Shown here: positions 6,715-13,867 of the stretch, piece by piece
Layout: every line of letters begins with the position of its first letter
Position numbering within the stretch: the first letter of the stretch is position 1
Translations under genes and position numbers: made by a program
The notes under the pieces: model-generated
Databases searched by the model: none
Told to the model about the DNA's origin: nothing
Seen by the model: only the letters and a program-made list of their open reading frames with translations
Origin: Acidimicrobiaceae bacterium
Lineage (GTDB): Bacteria; Actinomycetota; Acidimicrobiia; Acidimicrobiales; Bog-793
Direction of reading: 5' to 3'
Length of the DNA: 17,489 nucleotides
Assembly: GCA_027306715.1 (NCBI GenBank)
Contig: DAHUZG010000022.1
Coordinates: 1 to 17,489 of the forward strand

Positions 6715-7599
6715 ATGACGACGAGAGCCCGTGCGGCGCGCTCGTGGATGTTCGTGCCCGGCAACCGCGAGCGGTTCCTCGAGAAGGCTGCGTCGTCGAG
6801 CGCCGACTGCGTGCTGTTGGACCTCGAGGACGGGGTGCTGCCCGAGCAGAAGCCGCAGGCGCGGACGATGGTCGGCGAGGCGCTGCGGGCGCCGTTCTCG
6901 CCGCAGCGCTACGTACGCGTCAACGCCGTCGGCACCGGCTGGCTCGAGGACGACCTGGCGGCCGTGGTCCCGGGTGTGCCGGACGGGATCTGCCTGCCCA
7001 AGGTCGAGGGGCCCTCGGACGTGGCCCGGGCCGCCGCCTCGCTCGACGAGCTGGAGCGCCGCCACGGTGTGGACGCCGGCTCGATCCGGATCCTGGCGGC
7101 GGTCGAGAGCCCCCGCGCGGTGCTCGCCGCCGCCGAGATCGCCAGCTCGCACCGCCGGGTGGTCGGGCTGGTCCTCGGCGCCGAGGACCTGGCGCTCGAG
7201 ATCGGCCTCGGCACCGAGCGTGTCGCCGAGGCCGCCGAGCTGACCTTCGCCCGCTCGAGCGTCGTCTATGCCGCCGCCGCGGCCCGGGTCATCTCGGTCG
7301 ACGGCGTGTTCCCGAACCTCGACGACCCGGAGGGGATGGAGCGAGACGCCCTCACCGCGAGGCGCCTCGGGTTCTCGGCCAAGTCGACGTTCAATCCCCG
7401 CCAGGTCGAGACGATCAACACGATCTTCAGCCCGCGCCCCGACGAGATCGCCTACGCCCGCAGGATCGCCGAGGCCTTCGAGGCGGCCGAGGCGCGAGGC
7501 GACGCCTCGGTGGCGGTCGGCGGCCAGCTCGTGGACCGTCCGATCGTGCTGCGCGCGCTTCGCCTGCTCGAGCTCGCCGGCGAGGGAGGCGGGCGCTGA
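6715..7599 (+). CDS. HpcH/HpaI aldolase / CitE-like hydroxyacyl-CoA lyase
   Basis: This 294-residue protein belongs to the CitE (citrate lyase beta-like) family, which cleaves or forms C-C bonds in acyl-CoAs such as malyl-CoA, beta-methylmalyl-CoA and citramalyl-CoA. It begins with the typical RSWMFVPGNRERFLEKA and LLDLEDGV (35-41). The expected catalytic set is present: Arg68 in YVRVN, Glu131 in AAVESPRAVL and Asp158 in GAEDLALEIG, with Glu and Asp holding Mg2+. The late family segment here reads AKSTFNPRQ, with Asn227 where many relatives have His in an IHP motif. Together with the hydratase that follows, it would split the 3-hydroxyacyl-CoA into two smaller products, for example propionyl-CoA plus glyoxylate or acetyl-CoA plus pyruvate. 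The stop codon overlaps the MaoC start by one base (TGATG). The exact substrate is not determinable from sequence. Confidence 0.88.
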   Translation: MTTRARAARSWMFVPGNRERFLEKAASSSADCVLLDLEDGVLPEQKPQARTMVGEALRAPFSPQRYVRVNAVGTGWLEDDLAAVVPGVPDGICLPKVEGPSDVARAAASLDELERRHGVDAGSIRILAAVESPRAVLAAAEIASSHRRVVGLVLGAEDLALEIGLGTERVAEAAELTFARSSVVYAAAAARVISVDGVFPNLDDPEGMERDALTARRLGFSAKSTFNPRQVETINTIFSPRPDEIAYARRIAEAFEAAEARGDASVAVGGQLVDRPIVLRALRLLELAGEGGGR

Positions 7600-8111
7600 T
7601 GGGAACCGTCAAGCCGGGCTGGCAGGGACGTTTCTTCGAGGACTTCGAGGTCGGCGACATCTACCGCTGCCGCTACGGCAGGACGGTGACCGAGGCGGAC
7701 AACATCTCGTTCACGCTGCTCACCAACAACACCAACCAGATCCACTTCAATCGCCACTACGCCTCGCGCACCGAGTGGGGGCAGCCGCTTGTCAACAGCG
7801 CCCTCACCCTGGCGATCGTGGCGGGGATGGGGGTCGCCGACGTCAGCGAGAACGGCTTTGCCCTCGGCTGGGACGAGATCACCCTGCCGCACCCGGTCTT
7901 CGCCGGCGACACCTTGTACTCCGAGTCAGAGGTGATCGAGGCCCGCGCGTCGAAGAGCCGCCTTACCCAGGGGATCGTCAAGGTCGAGACGCGGGGCTAC
8001 AACCAGGACGGCACGCTCGTCATCAGGTACCGCCGCTCGGTGATGGTCTGGCGGCGCGATCACGCCCCGTCGCTCGAGCTCTTCCCGCCCGTCGAACATG
8101 GCAGCGGCTGA
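7599..8111 (+). CDS. MaoC family dehydratase, beta-methylmalyl-CoA dehydratase/mesaconyl-CoA hydratase-like
   Basis: This 170-residue single hot-dog domain starts with FFEDFEVGDIYRCRYGRTVTEADN divided over residues 12-35. It then has TLLTNNTNQIHFN (39-51), GQPLVNSALTLAIVAGMGVADVS and LGWDEITLPHPVFAGDTLYSES, ending RSVMVWRR. This combination is the style of the mesaconyl-CoA hydratase (beta-methylmalyl-CoA dehydratase) group of the MaoC family. The protein would add or remove water across the double bond made by the preceding dehydrogenase. The standard hydratase-2 Asp of the D-x4-H motif is Asn44 here while His49 is kept, which I take as a subgroup feature rather than decay. The start ATG overlaps the lyase stop, and the last 14 bp overlap the next gene, supporting coupled expression. 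Itaconyl-CoA is an alternative substrate. Confidence 0.88.
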   Translation: MGTVKPGWQGRFFEDFEVGDIYRCRYGRTVTEADNISFTLLTNNTNQIHFNRHYASRTEWGQPLVNSALTLAIVAGMGVADVSENGFALGWDEITLPHPVFAGDTLYSESEVIEARASKSRLTQGIVKVETRGYNQDGTLVIRYRRSVMVWRRDHAPSLELFPPVEHGSG

Positions 8112-9360
8112 GGGCGCCGGTCGGGACGACGGCCTTGCGGATGCCGCCGGTCCTGCCGCCACGAGCGACCGGCCGGCCCCGGCGGGCGGCTCGCTCGCCG
8201 GCGTGCGGGTGCTGGCGCTCGAGCAGGCCGTCTCGATGCCGTTCTGCTCCTTCGCCCTGGCGGAGATGGGCGCCGAGGTGATCAAGGTCGAGCGGCCCGG
8301 AACCGGCGATCTCGTTCGCGGCTGGGACGCCGCGGCGGCGGGCTTGTCGACCGGCTTCGTCTGGCTCAACGCGAACAAGCGCGACGTGAGCATCGACCTG
8401 GCGAGCGAGCAGGGACGCGAGGTGGTGCTCAGGCTGGCGTCGCGCTGCGACGTCGTGCTCGAGAACTTCGCCCCCGGCGCCGTTCAGCGTCTCGGTCTCG
8501 GGCCGGACGAGCTGCGCCGGATCAACCCGCGCCTTGTGTACTGCTCGCTCTCGGGCTACGGCCAGGACGGCCCGTACCGCGACGTGAAGGCCTACGACCT
8601 GTTGATCCAGGGCGAGTCGGGGATCCTCCTCACCAACGGCGAGCCCGACAAGCCGGCCAAGGTGGGCCTGCCGGTCACCGACCTCATCGGGGGGCTGACC
8701 GCCGCGCTCGGAGTGGTGGCGGCGCTCTGGCGGCGAGAGCAGACCGGCGAAGGGGAGTACCTCGACGTGGCGATGCTCGACTCGGCGGCCTCGTGGCTCG
8801 GCTACTTCCCCCAGCACAGCTGGCACGGCGGCGGCGAGCCGCCGCGGACCGGCATGCGCCACCAGTACCTCTGCCCGTACGGGCCTTACCTCGCCGGCGA
8901 CGACCGGTGGGTGAGCGTCGTCGTCGCCACGGCGAGCGACTGGGAACGGTTCTGCACGCTCGTCGTCGGGCGCGCCGAGTGGCTCGCCGATCCGCGCTTC
9001 GCCGACGTCGGCTCCCGGCGCGCCAACCGCTCCGAGCTCGAGCCGCTCGTCGAGGCGGCGTTCCGGGAGGAGCGCGCCGGCACCTGGCTCGAGAGGCTCG
9101 CGGCAGCCAACCTCGCCCACGGCGAGGTGCGGACGATCGCCTCCGTCCTCGCCCACCCGCAGCTGCTCGCACGGCGGATGCTCGTCGAGGCGAGCTCTCC
9201 TGTCGGCGCGCTCCCGCTCGTCCGCTTCCCTCTCGGGTCCCCCGACGCGGTGCGCCACGTCCCCGCTCTCGGCGAGCACACGGCGGAGGTGCTCGCCGAG
9301 CTCGGGTACCCGCCCGAGGGAGTCGGCAGCGTCGGGGAGGCCTCCGCCGCCTCGCCGTGA
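8098..9360 (+). CDS. Class III CoA-transferase (CaiB/BaiF family)
   Basis: This 420-residue protein has the family III CoA-transferase fold. It has LAGVRVLALEQAVSMPFCSFALAEMGAEVIKVE split over residues 33-65, LNANKRDVSIDL, VVLENFAPGAVQRLGLG, LVYCSLSGYGQDGPY, YDLLIQGESGIL and KVGLPVTDLIGGL, where Asp195 is the expected covalent catalytic aspartate. The C-terminal part contains the small domain and HVPALGEHTAEVLAELGY. It would transfer CoA between two carboxylic acids, and some relatives shift CoA within one molecule (mesaconyl-C1-CoA to C4-CoA). It is a second, unrelated CoA-transferase in the same operon. The ATG at 8098 overlaps the MaoC gene by 14 bp and gives an Ala/Pro-rich N-terminal extension of about 32 residues before the conserved core; a later GTG start near LAGVRV is possible. 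Confidence 0.9.
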   Translation: MAAAEGAGRDDGLADAAGPAATSDRPAPAGGSLAGVRVLALEQAVSMPFCSFALAEMGAEVIKVERPGTGDLVRGWDAAAAGLSTGFVWLNANKRDVSIDLASEQGREVVLRLASRCDVVLENFAPGAVQRLGLGPDELRRINPRLVYCSLSGYGQDGPYRDVKAYDLLIQGESGILLTNGEPDKPAKVGLPVTDLIGGLTAALGVVAALWRREQTGEGEYLDVAMLDSAASWLGYFPQHSWHGGGEPPRTGMRHQYLCPYGPYLAGDDRWVSVVVATASDWERFCTLVVGRAEWLADPRFADVGSRRANRSELEPLVEAAFREERAGTWLERLAAANLAHGEVRTIASVLAHPQLLARRMLVEASSPVGALPLVRFPLGSPDAVRHVPALGEHTAEVLAELGYPPEGVGSVGEASAASP

Positions 9361-9388
9361 GCAGCCAGATGACCGGCGTCTTTGCGGG

Positions 9389-9406
9389 ACGTCTCCACAG
9401 AGACGT
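9389..9406. terminator. Hairpin between the converging operons
   Basis: ACGTCTC and GAGACGT form a perfect 7-bp stem around the loop CACA. It lies in the 80-bp gap between the stop of the CaiB gene (9360) and the stop of the opposite-strand LutBC gene (9441), where a bidirectional terminator is expected. No T-run accompanies it. Confidence 0.4.
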
Positions 9407-9440
9407 GTCAAGCCGATCGAGGCGGCAGAGAACGGCCTGC

Positions 9441-11810
9441 CTATCCGAGGTGCGGCCCGGTGACGCCAGGGTCGACGACCACGATATCGAGCCGGCGCGG
9501 TCCGTGCACCCCCTCGACGCGGCTCATCTCGATGTCGCTCGTCGCCGACGGCCCGCTGATCCAGGTCTGCGGCGCCGAGGGGTCGAGAACGCCGAGGGCG
9601 TCGGGGACGTCGGCGACGAGGCGCTCGATGGCGAGCACGACGACGTGATGGTCGGGCAGAAGCGAGATCACCCGCCGGCCCTGCCCCGGGCCGCCGTCCA
9701 AGACGATCGACCCCGTCTCGGCGATCCCCACCGCCGCCGCGGTGAGCGCAGCGGCGGTCGCCTCGAGCTCCTCGCGCGGCATCGACCCGTCGTCACGGCG
9801 GACAACCACCCCCGCCTGCTCGGCCCCGGCGGACCAGGCCGGGTCGACGGCGTCGGGGGCGACGAGCGAGGTCGCCCCCGAGTCTCGGAGCGCCGCGGCC
9901 ACAGCTGTCGCGACACCGCCCGGCTCGACGACGACGAGGCGCCCGCCGTAGTCGCGGACGCGCTCGGCGAAGCGCTCGAGCAGAGCCTGACCGCCGGCGG
10001 CCGAGCCCTCCCGGCGGTGCGCCCCGGTGCCGCGGCGCGCCGCTGCCGCAGCTGCCTGCAGCCGGCCCCGGTCGTCCCACGCCGCCTTGCTGTGGGCGTG
10101 GCGGATCCGGCCGAGAACCTCCGCAGGTGCGCTCGCCGTCGCCGACGCCGGCGTCGGGACGGCGGCCTTCGGACGGCGGCGCCACCGCGCCACCGCGCCG
10201 AGCCTGTCGGCGAGCGACGGCGCTGACTGGAGCAGCGCCCGCGCTCGATCTCCGCCCGCCGCCCGCCTCACCGCCCGCCCCGCCGCCGGGCCCGCCGCCG
10301 GCGCAGCTGCCCCCGCCGCATGCCGGGGCCACCACGACCGGAACTGCTCGACCGCCGGGAGGGGGGCGTCGCGGCTCGAGGTCCAGGCAGCGAGCGGGGG
10401 CGGCAGCCGGCGCAGTTGCTGCAGGCCGCCGAGGGCGGCAAGCCGGGCGAGGAACGAGCCGCCGAGCCCGACGGCACGCCAGCGCCGGGCCGATCCGAGG
10501 ACCCACCCCACGGCTCCCATCGCCAGCGCCTCGCCGTCCGGCAGCGCGTGCCCCGTCGCCTCCCGGCGCGCCTCGACGACCTCGCCGCGCAGGTGGACGA
10601 GCAGCCGGGGGATGTCGATCGCGACGGGGCAGACCTCGTAGCACGCCCCGCACAGGCTCGATGCCCACGGCAGCGACGCCGCGACCTCGTCGCTGGCGAC
10701 ATGGTCGAGCTGGGGAGTGAGCACCGCGCCGATCGGTCCGGGGTAGACCGAGCCGTAGGCGTGGCCGCCGACACGCTCGTACACCGGGCAGACGTTGAGA
10801 CAGGCCGCACACCGGATGCAACGGAGCGCCTGGCGCCCGACGCGGTCGGCGAGGGCCGAGCTGCGACCGCCGTCGAGCAGCACGACGTGGACCGATCGCG
10901 GCCCGTCGCCGGGCGTGACACCGGTGAAGAACGAGGTGTACGGGCTCAGCCGCTCGCCGGTGGCCGAGCGGGCGAGGAGCCGCAGCAGCACGCCGAGGTC
11001 GGCGGTCTCGGCGACGACCTTGTCGATGCCGACGAGGCTGATGAGCGTCTCGGGCAGCGTCAGGCACATCCGCCCGTTGCCCTCGGACTCGACGACGACG
11101 AGGGTGCCGCTCGAGGCGACCGCGAAGTTGGCGCCCGAGATGGCCACACGGGCGCGCAGGAAGCGGTCGCGCAGGTGCGCCCGTGCGGCGGCGGCGAGCT
11201 CGGCCGGATCGTCGGACATCCCCGCGGGCGCCGGCCGCCCGTGCTTCCCCATCTCCGAGCGGAAGGTCGAGTGGATCTCGGCTCGGTTGCGGTGTATCGC
11301 CGGGACGACGATGTGGCTCGGCAGGTCGCCGCCGAGCTGGACGATCAGCTCGGCGAGGTCGGTCTCGACGACGTCGACGCCGGCGGCCTCGAGGGCCCCG
11401 TTCAGCTCGACCTCGGCGGTGGTCATCGACTTCACCTTGACGACCTCCCGCTCGCCGGTGGCAAGGACGAGGTCGGTGACGATGCGCCGCGCCTCGTCGG
11501 CGTCGCGCGCGTGATGGAGGCTCCCGCCGGCGGCGCTGATGCGCTCGCCGAAGCGCTCGATGAGCTCGTCGAGGCGGGAGAGCGCGTCGTCCTTGATCGC
11601 CGCGGCAGACCGGCGCAGGCCCTCGAAGTCGTCGAGCTCGCCGATCGCCGCCTGGCGCCGGCGCCGGATCGTCCCGGTGGCGCGGGCGAGGTTGGCCCGC
11701 AGGCGAGCGTCTCCGAGCGCCACCTGGGCAGCCGCGGGGAAGGGGGGCGCCGACCTGAAAGAGCGTCGGTTCTCGATCGTCGCCGGCGGCCCACTGTCGT
11801 CGCTGCTCAT
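9441..11810 (-). CDS. LutB-LutC fusion: lactate utilization iron-sulfur and LUD-domain protein
   Basis: One uninterrupted frame of 789 residues joins two proteins that are usually separate. Residues 1 to about 497 are LutB. They comprise a LUD/DUF162 domain (DDALSRLDELIERFGERIS, VKVKSMTTAEVELN, ISGANFAVASSGTLVVVESEGN in pieces), followed by ferredoxin-type cluster motifs with Cys331, 334, 337, 341 (CIRCAACLNVCP) and Cys387, 390, 394 (CGACYEVCP). Residues about 498-565 are an Ala/Pro/Arg-rich linker. Residues about 566-789 are LutC (LUD domain: VGIAETGSIVLDGG, LPDHHVVVLAIERLV, TWISGPSATSDIE). With LutA this oxidises L-lactate to pyruvate and passes electrons to the respiratory chain. The ATG at 11810 overlaps the lutA stop as ATGA. 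Fusion of B and C should fix their stoichiometry. A sequencing error is unlikely, because the linker keeps a clean open frame. Confidence 0.9.
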   Translation of the reverse strand: MSSDDSGPPATIENRRSFRSAPPFPAAAQVALGDARLRANLARATGTIRRRRQAAIGELDDFEGLRRSAAAIKDDALSRLDELIERFGERISAAGGSLHHARDADEARRIVTDLVLATGEREVVKVKSMTTAEVELNGALEAAGVDVVETDLAELIVQLGGDLPSHIVVPAIHRNRAEIHSTFRSEMGKHGRPAPAGMSDDPAELAAAARAHLRDRFLRARVAISGANFAVASSGTLVVVESEGNGRMCLTLPETLISLVGIDKVVAETADLGVLLRLLARSATGERLSPYTSFFTGVTPGDGPRSVHVVLLDGGRSSALADRVGRQALRCIRCAACLNVCPVYERVGGHAYGSVYPGPIGAVLTPQLDHVASDEVAASLPWASSLCGACYEVCPVAIDIPRLLVHLRGEVVEARREATGHALPDGEALAMGAVGWVLGSARRWRAVGLGGSFLARLAALGGLQQLRRLPPPLAAWTSSRDAPLPAVEQFRSWWPRHAAGAAAPAAGPAAGRAVRRAAGGDRARALLQSAPSLADRLGAVARWRRRPKAAVPTPASATASAPAEVLGRIRHAHSKAAWDDRGRLQAAAAAARRGTGAHRREGSAAGGQALLERFAERVRDYGGRLVVVEPGGVATAVAAALRDSGATSLVAPDAVDPAWSAGAEQAGVVVRRDDGSMPREELEATAAALTAAAVGIAETGSIVLDGGPGQGRRVISLLPDHHVVVLAIERLVADVPDALGVLDPSAPQTWISGPSATSDIEMSRVEGVHGPRRLDIVVVDPGVTGPHLG

Positions 11811-12562
11811 CGGCGACTGCCGCCGCCGGACGGCTGTCCGCTCGTGGCGAGGATCTCGGCGAGGTGGATGGTGCGAAATGCCGCCCCGCGGCGCGAGCCG
11901 GCACCGCCGATCTGGGCGAGGCAGGAGCTGTCGAGGGCGCAGAGGTACTCCGCACCGCTGGCGACGACGGCGTCGACCTTGTCGGCGGCCATCGCCGCTG
12001 AGGTGGCGGCGTTCTTCAGTGCGAAGGTCCCGCCGAAGCCGCAGCAGCCGGTGGCGTCGCCGAGCTCGACGAGCTCGAGGCCGTCGACGGAGCCGAGCAG
12101 CTGGAGCGGGCGGTCGCCGAGGTGGAGGGAGCGCAGCGAGTGGCAGGTCGGGTGGTAGGCGACGGCGTGAGGGAACCTGGCGCCGACGTCGGTGACTTTG
12201 AGCACGTCGACGAGCAGCTGGCTCAGCTCGTGGACGCGCCCTCTCAACTCGGCGGCGCCGGCCACGAGCCCGCCGTCGCCGAGCACCTCGCCGAGGTAGC
12301 CGTACATCTCGACGATGGCGCCGGCACAGGAGGCCGACGGCACGACGACGGCCTCGTAGCCGGCGAGCGCCTCGACGGTGCGGCGGGCGAGACTGGCGGC
12401 CTGGCGACGGTAGCCGGAGTTGAGGTGCATCTGCCCGCAGCAGGTCTGGCTCGGCGGAAAGGCGACACGGTGGCCGAGTCGCTCGAGCACGGCGACGACC
12501 GCCTGCCCGGTGCGCGGGTAGACGGCGTCGTTGACGCAGGTGACGAGGAGCGCGATCTCCAC
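11807..12562 (-). CDS. lutA: LutA, lactate utilization protein, CCG-domain iron-sulfur oxidoreductase
   Basis: This 251-residue protein has two cysteine-rich CCG domains, as in LutA/YkgE. The first has VTCVNDAVYP with Cys9, PPSQTCCGQM with Cys41-Cys42, and VPSASCAGAI with Cys79. The second has YHPTCHSLR with Cys140 and ATGCCGFGGTFAL with Cys173-Cys174. It acts in the cytosol in the LutABC complex for lactate oxidation to pyruvate. It is the first gene of a two-gene operon, and its stop overlaps the LutBC start by 4 bp. The GTG start lies 6 nt after a TANNNT box (minus strand), suggesting a leaderless message. No dedicated lactate permease or LutR-type regulator lies next to it in this window. 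Confidence in the family is high; lactate as the true substrate rests on family knowledge. Confidence 0.92.
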   Translation of the reverse strand: MEIALLVTCVNDAVYPRTGQAVVAVLERLGHRVAFPPSQTCCGQMHLNSGYRRQAASLARRTVEALAGYEAVVVPSASCAGAIVEMYGYLGEVLGDGGLVAGAAELRGRVHELSQLLVDVLKVTDVGARFPHAVAYHPTCHSLRSLHLGDRPLQLLGSVDGLELVELGDATGCCGFGGTFALKNAATSAAMAADKVDAVVASGAEYLCALDSSCLAQIGGAGSRRGAAFRTIHLAEILATSGQPSGGGSRR

Positions 12563-12568
12563 CTCGCA

Positions 12569-12574
12569 ACGGTA
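12569..12574 (-). promoter_or_regulatory. Candidate -10 box for leaderless lutA
   Basis: On the minus strand TACCGT (TANNNT) lies 6 nt before the lutA GTG. It sits inside the 77-bp gap shared with the divergent serA promoter. No clear -35 box was found. Confidence 0.45.
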
Positions 12575-12627
12575 GTGTCGGCGCCCCGTGCCGGCCGCCC
12601 GCGCCGGCCTTCCGGCGGCCCTGCCGG

Positions 12628-12633
12628 TAGGCT
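12628..12633 (+). promoter_or_regulatory. Candidate -10 box for leaderless serA
   Basis: TAGGCT (TANNNT) lies exactly 6 nt before the serA ATG at 12640, and no Shine-Dalgarno sequence lies between them. This mirrors the lutA arrangement on the other strand. Confidence 0.5.
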
Positions 12634-12639
12634 CGACTG

Positions 12640-13845
12640 ATGGACAAGCCGCTGCGTGCCCTGCTCCTCGAGAACATCCATGCCGACGCCGTCGCCGCGC
12701 TCGAGGCGGCCGGCGTCGAGGTCGAGACGTCCCCGAAGGCGCTCGGGGAGGCCGAGCTGCTCGAGCGGGTCGCCGACCTGCACCTGCTCGGCATCCGCTC
12801 GGGCACCCAGGTCACCGCGCGGATCCTCGATGCAGCGCCCGACCTGATCGCCGTCGGTGCTTTCTGCATCGGGACCAACCAGATCGACCTGCGGGCAGCC
12901 GCCGGGGGCGGCGTCGCGGTGTTCAACGCCCCGTTCTCGAACACCCGCAGCGTCGTCGAGCTGGCGATCGCCGAGATGATCGCCCTCACCCGCAGGCTCA
13001 CCGACAAGAACGCCGCGATGCACGCCGGCTCGTGGGAGAAGTCGGCCGCCGGGAGCCACGAGATCCGTGGCCGCCGGCTCGGCATCGTCGGCTACGGCAA
13101 CGTCGGCAGCCAGCTCTCGGTGATCGCCGAGAGCCTCGGGATCAGCGTGTGGTTCTACGACACCGCCGACAAGCTCGCCCTCGGCAACGCCCGCTCCTGC
13201 ACCAGCCTCGACGAGCTGCTCGAGACCGTCGACATCGTCAGCATCCACGTCGACGGCCGCCCGCAGAACCGCCAGCTGTTCGGCGAGGCCCAGCTGGCCA
13301 GGATGCGCCCGGGAAGCCTGCTTCTCAACTTGAGTCGCGGCTTCGTCGTCGACGAGGAGGCGCTACGCGCCAGCCTGGCCTCCGGCCGGCTCGCCGGCGC
13401 CGCCCTCGACGTCTTCGCCGTCGAGCCGAAGAGCGCCGCCGACCCCTTCGTCTCGAGCCTGCGCGGGCTCGACAACGTCATCCTCACGCCCCACATCGGC
13501 GGCTCCACCGAGGAGGCGCAGCAGGACATCGGCAACTTCGTCGGCGGCAAGCTGGTCCGCTACGCCACCGAGGGGGCGACGCCGCTCTGTGTCAACCTGC
13601 CGAGCCTCGACGTCCCGCCGCTCGAGACCGGGAGGCGGCTGCTCTACATCCACCGCAACGTGCCCGGTGTGCTCGCCGAGCTGAACTCCCTCGTCGCCTC
13701 CCAGGGCATCAACATCGAGGGCCAGCACCTCGGGACCAAGGACCACACCGGTTACGTCATCGTCGAGATCGCCGACGACCCGCCGGCCGAGCTGCTCGAC
13801 CGCCTCGCCGCCCTGGCGGCGACGATCCGCCTGCGCGTCGTCTGA
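12640..13845 (+). CDS. serA: D-3-phosphoglycerate dehydrogenase
   Basis: This 401-residue protein has the length and layout of the short SerA type. A substrate-binding part surrounds a Rossmann domain with the NAD motif GYGNVG (151-156) and the ribose-binding Asp174. The catalytic set is Arg233 (NLSRGFVVDEEAL), Glu262 (LDVFAVEP) and His285 (LTPHIGGSTEEAQ). A C-terminal ACT domain (about 333-401: LLYIHRNVPGVLAELNSLVA, INIEGQHLG) normally binds serine for feedback inhibition. It oxidises 3-phosphoglycerate to 3-phosphohydroxypyruvate, the first step of serine synthesis. It lacks the long extra domain of the mycobacterial-type enzyme. The sequence would also allow 2-hydroxyglutarate activity, as known for E. 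coli SerA. It is transcribed alone, divergently from lutA. Confidence 0.93.
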   Translation: MDKPLRALLLENIHADAVAALEAAGVEVETSPKALGEAELLERVADLHLLGIRSGTQVTARILDAAPDLIAVGAFCIGTNQIDLRAAAGGGVAVFNAPFSNTRSVVELAIAEMIALTRRLTDKNAAMHAGSWEKSAAGSHEIRGRRLGIVGYGNVGSQLSVIAESLGISVWFYDTADKLALGNARSCTSLDELLETVDIVSIHVDGRPQNRQLFGEAQLARMRPGSLLLNLSRGFVVDEEALRASLASGRLAGAALDVFAVEPKSAADPFVSSLRGLDNVILTPHIGGSTEEAQQDIGNFVGGKLVRYATEGATPLCVNLPSLDVPPLETGRRLLYIHRNVPGVLAELNSLVASQGINIEGQHLGTKDHTGYVIVEIADDPPAELLDRLAALAATIRLRVV

Positions 13846-13867
13846 ACGGGGCCCGCTCGGCTTCGCC

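Noticed and set aside
5863..7152. Long minus-strand ORF of 429 residues opposite the dehydrogenase and lyase
   Set aside because: It spans two well-supported genes on the other strand and has no recognisable domain.
8023..9411. Long minus-strand ORF of 462 residues opposite the CaiB gene
   Set aside because: It is the mirror of a clear CoA-transferase in GC-rich DNA; its composition is Arg/Gly/Ala/Pro-heavy and shows no family motif.
9361..9440. Possible small ORF in the gap between the converging operons
   Set aside because: An ATG at 9369 opens a short frame with no ribosome-binding site or recognisable content; the hairpin at 9389-9406 explains the region better.
10320..12158. Plus-strand ORF of 612 residues opposite lutBC and lutA
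   Set aside because: It crosses the boundary of two real minus-strand genes and lacks motifs; the minus strand carries iron-sulfur cluster motifs.
11811..13085. Upstream extension of the LutBC frame to a start at 13085
   Set aside because: This part is a shadow of serA and lutA. The ATG at 11810 overlaps the lutA stop as ATGA and begins the LutB-like sequence.
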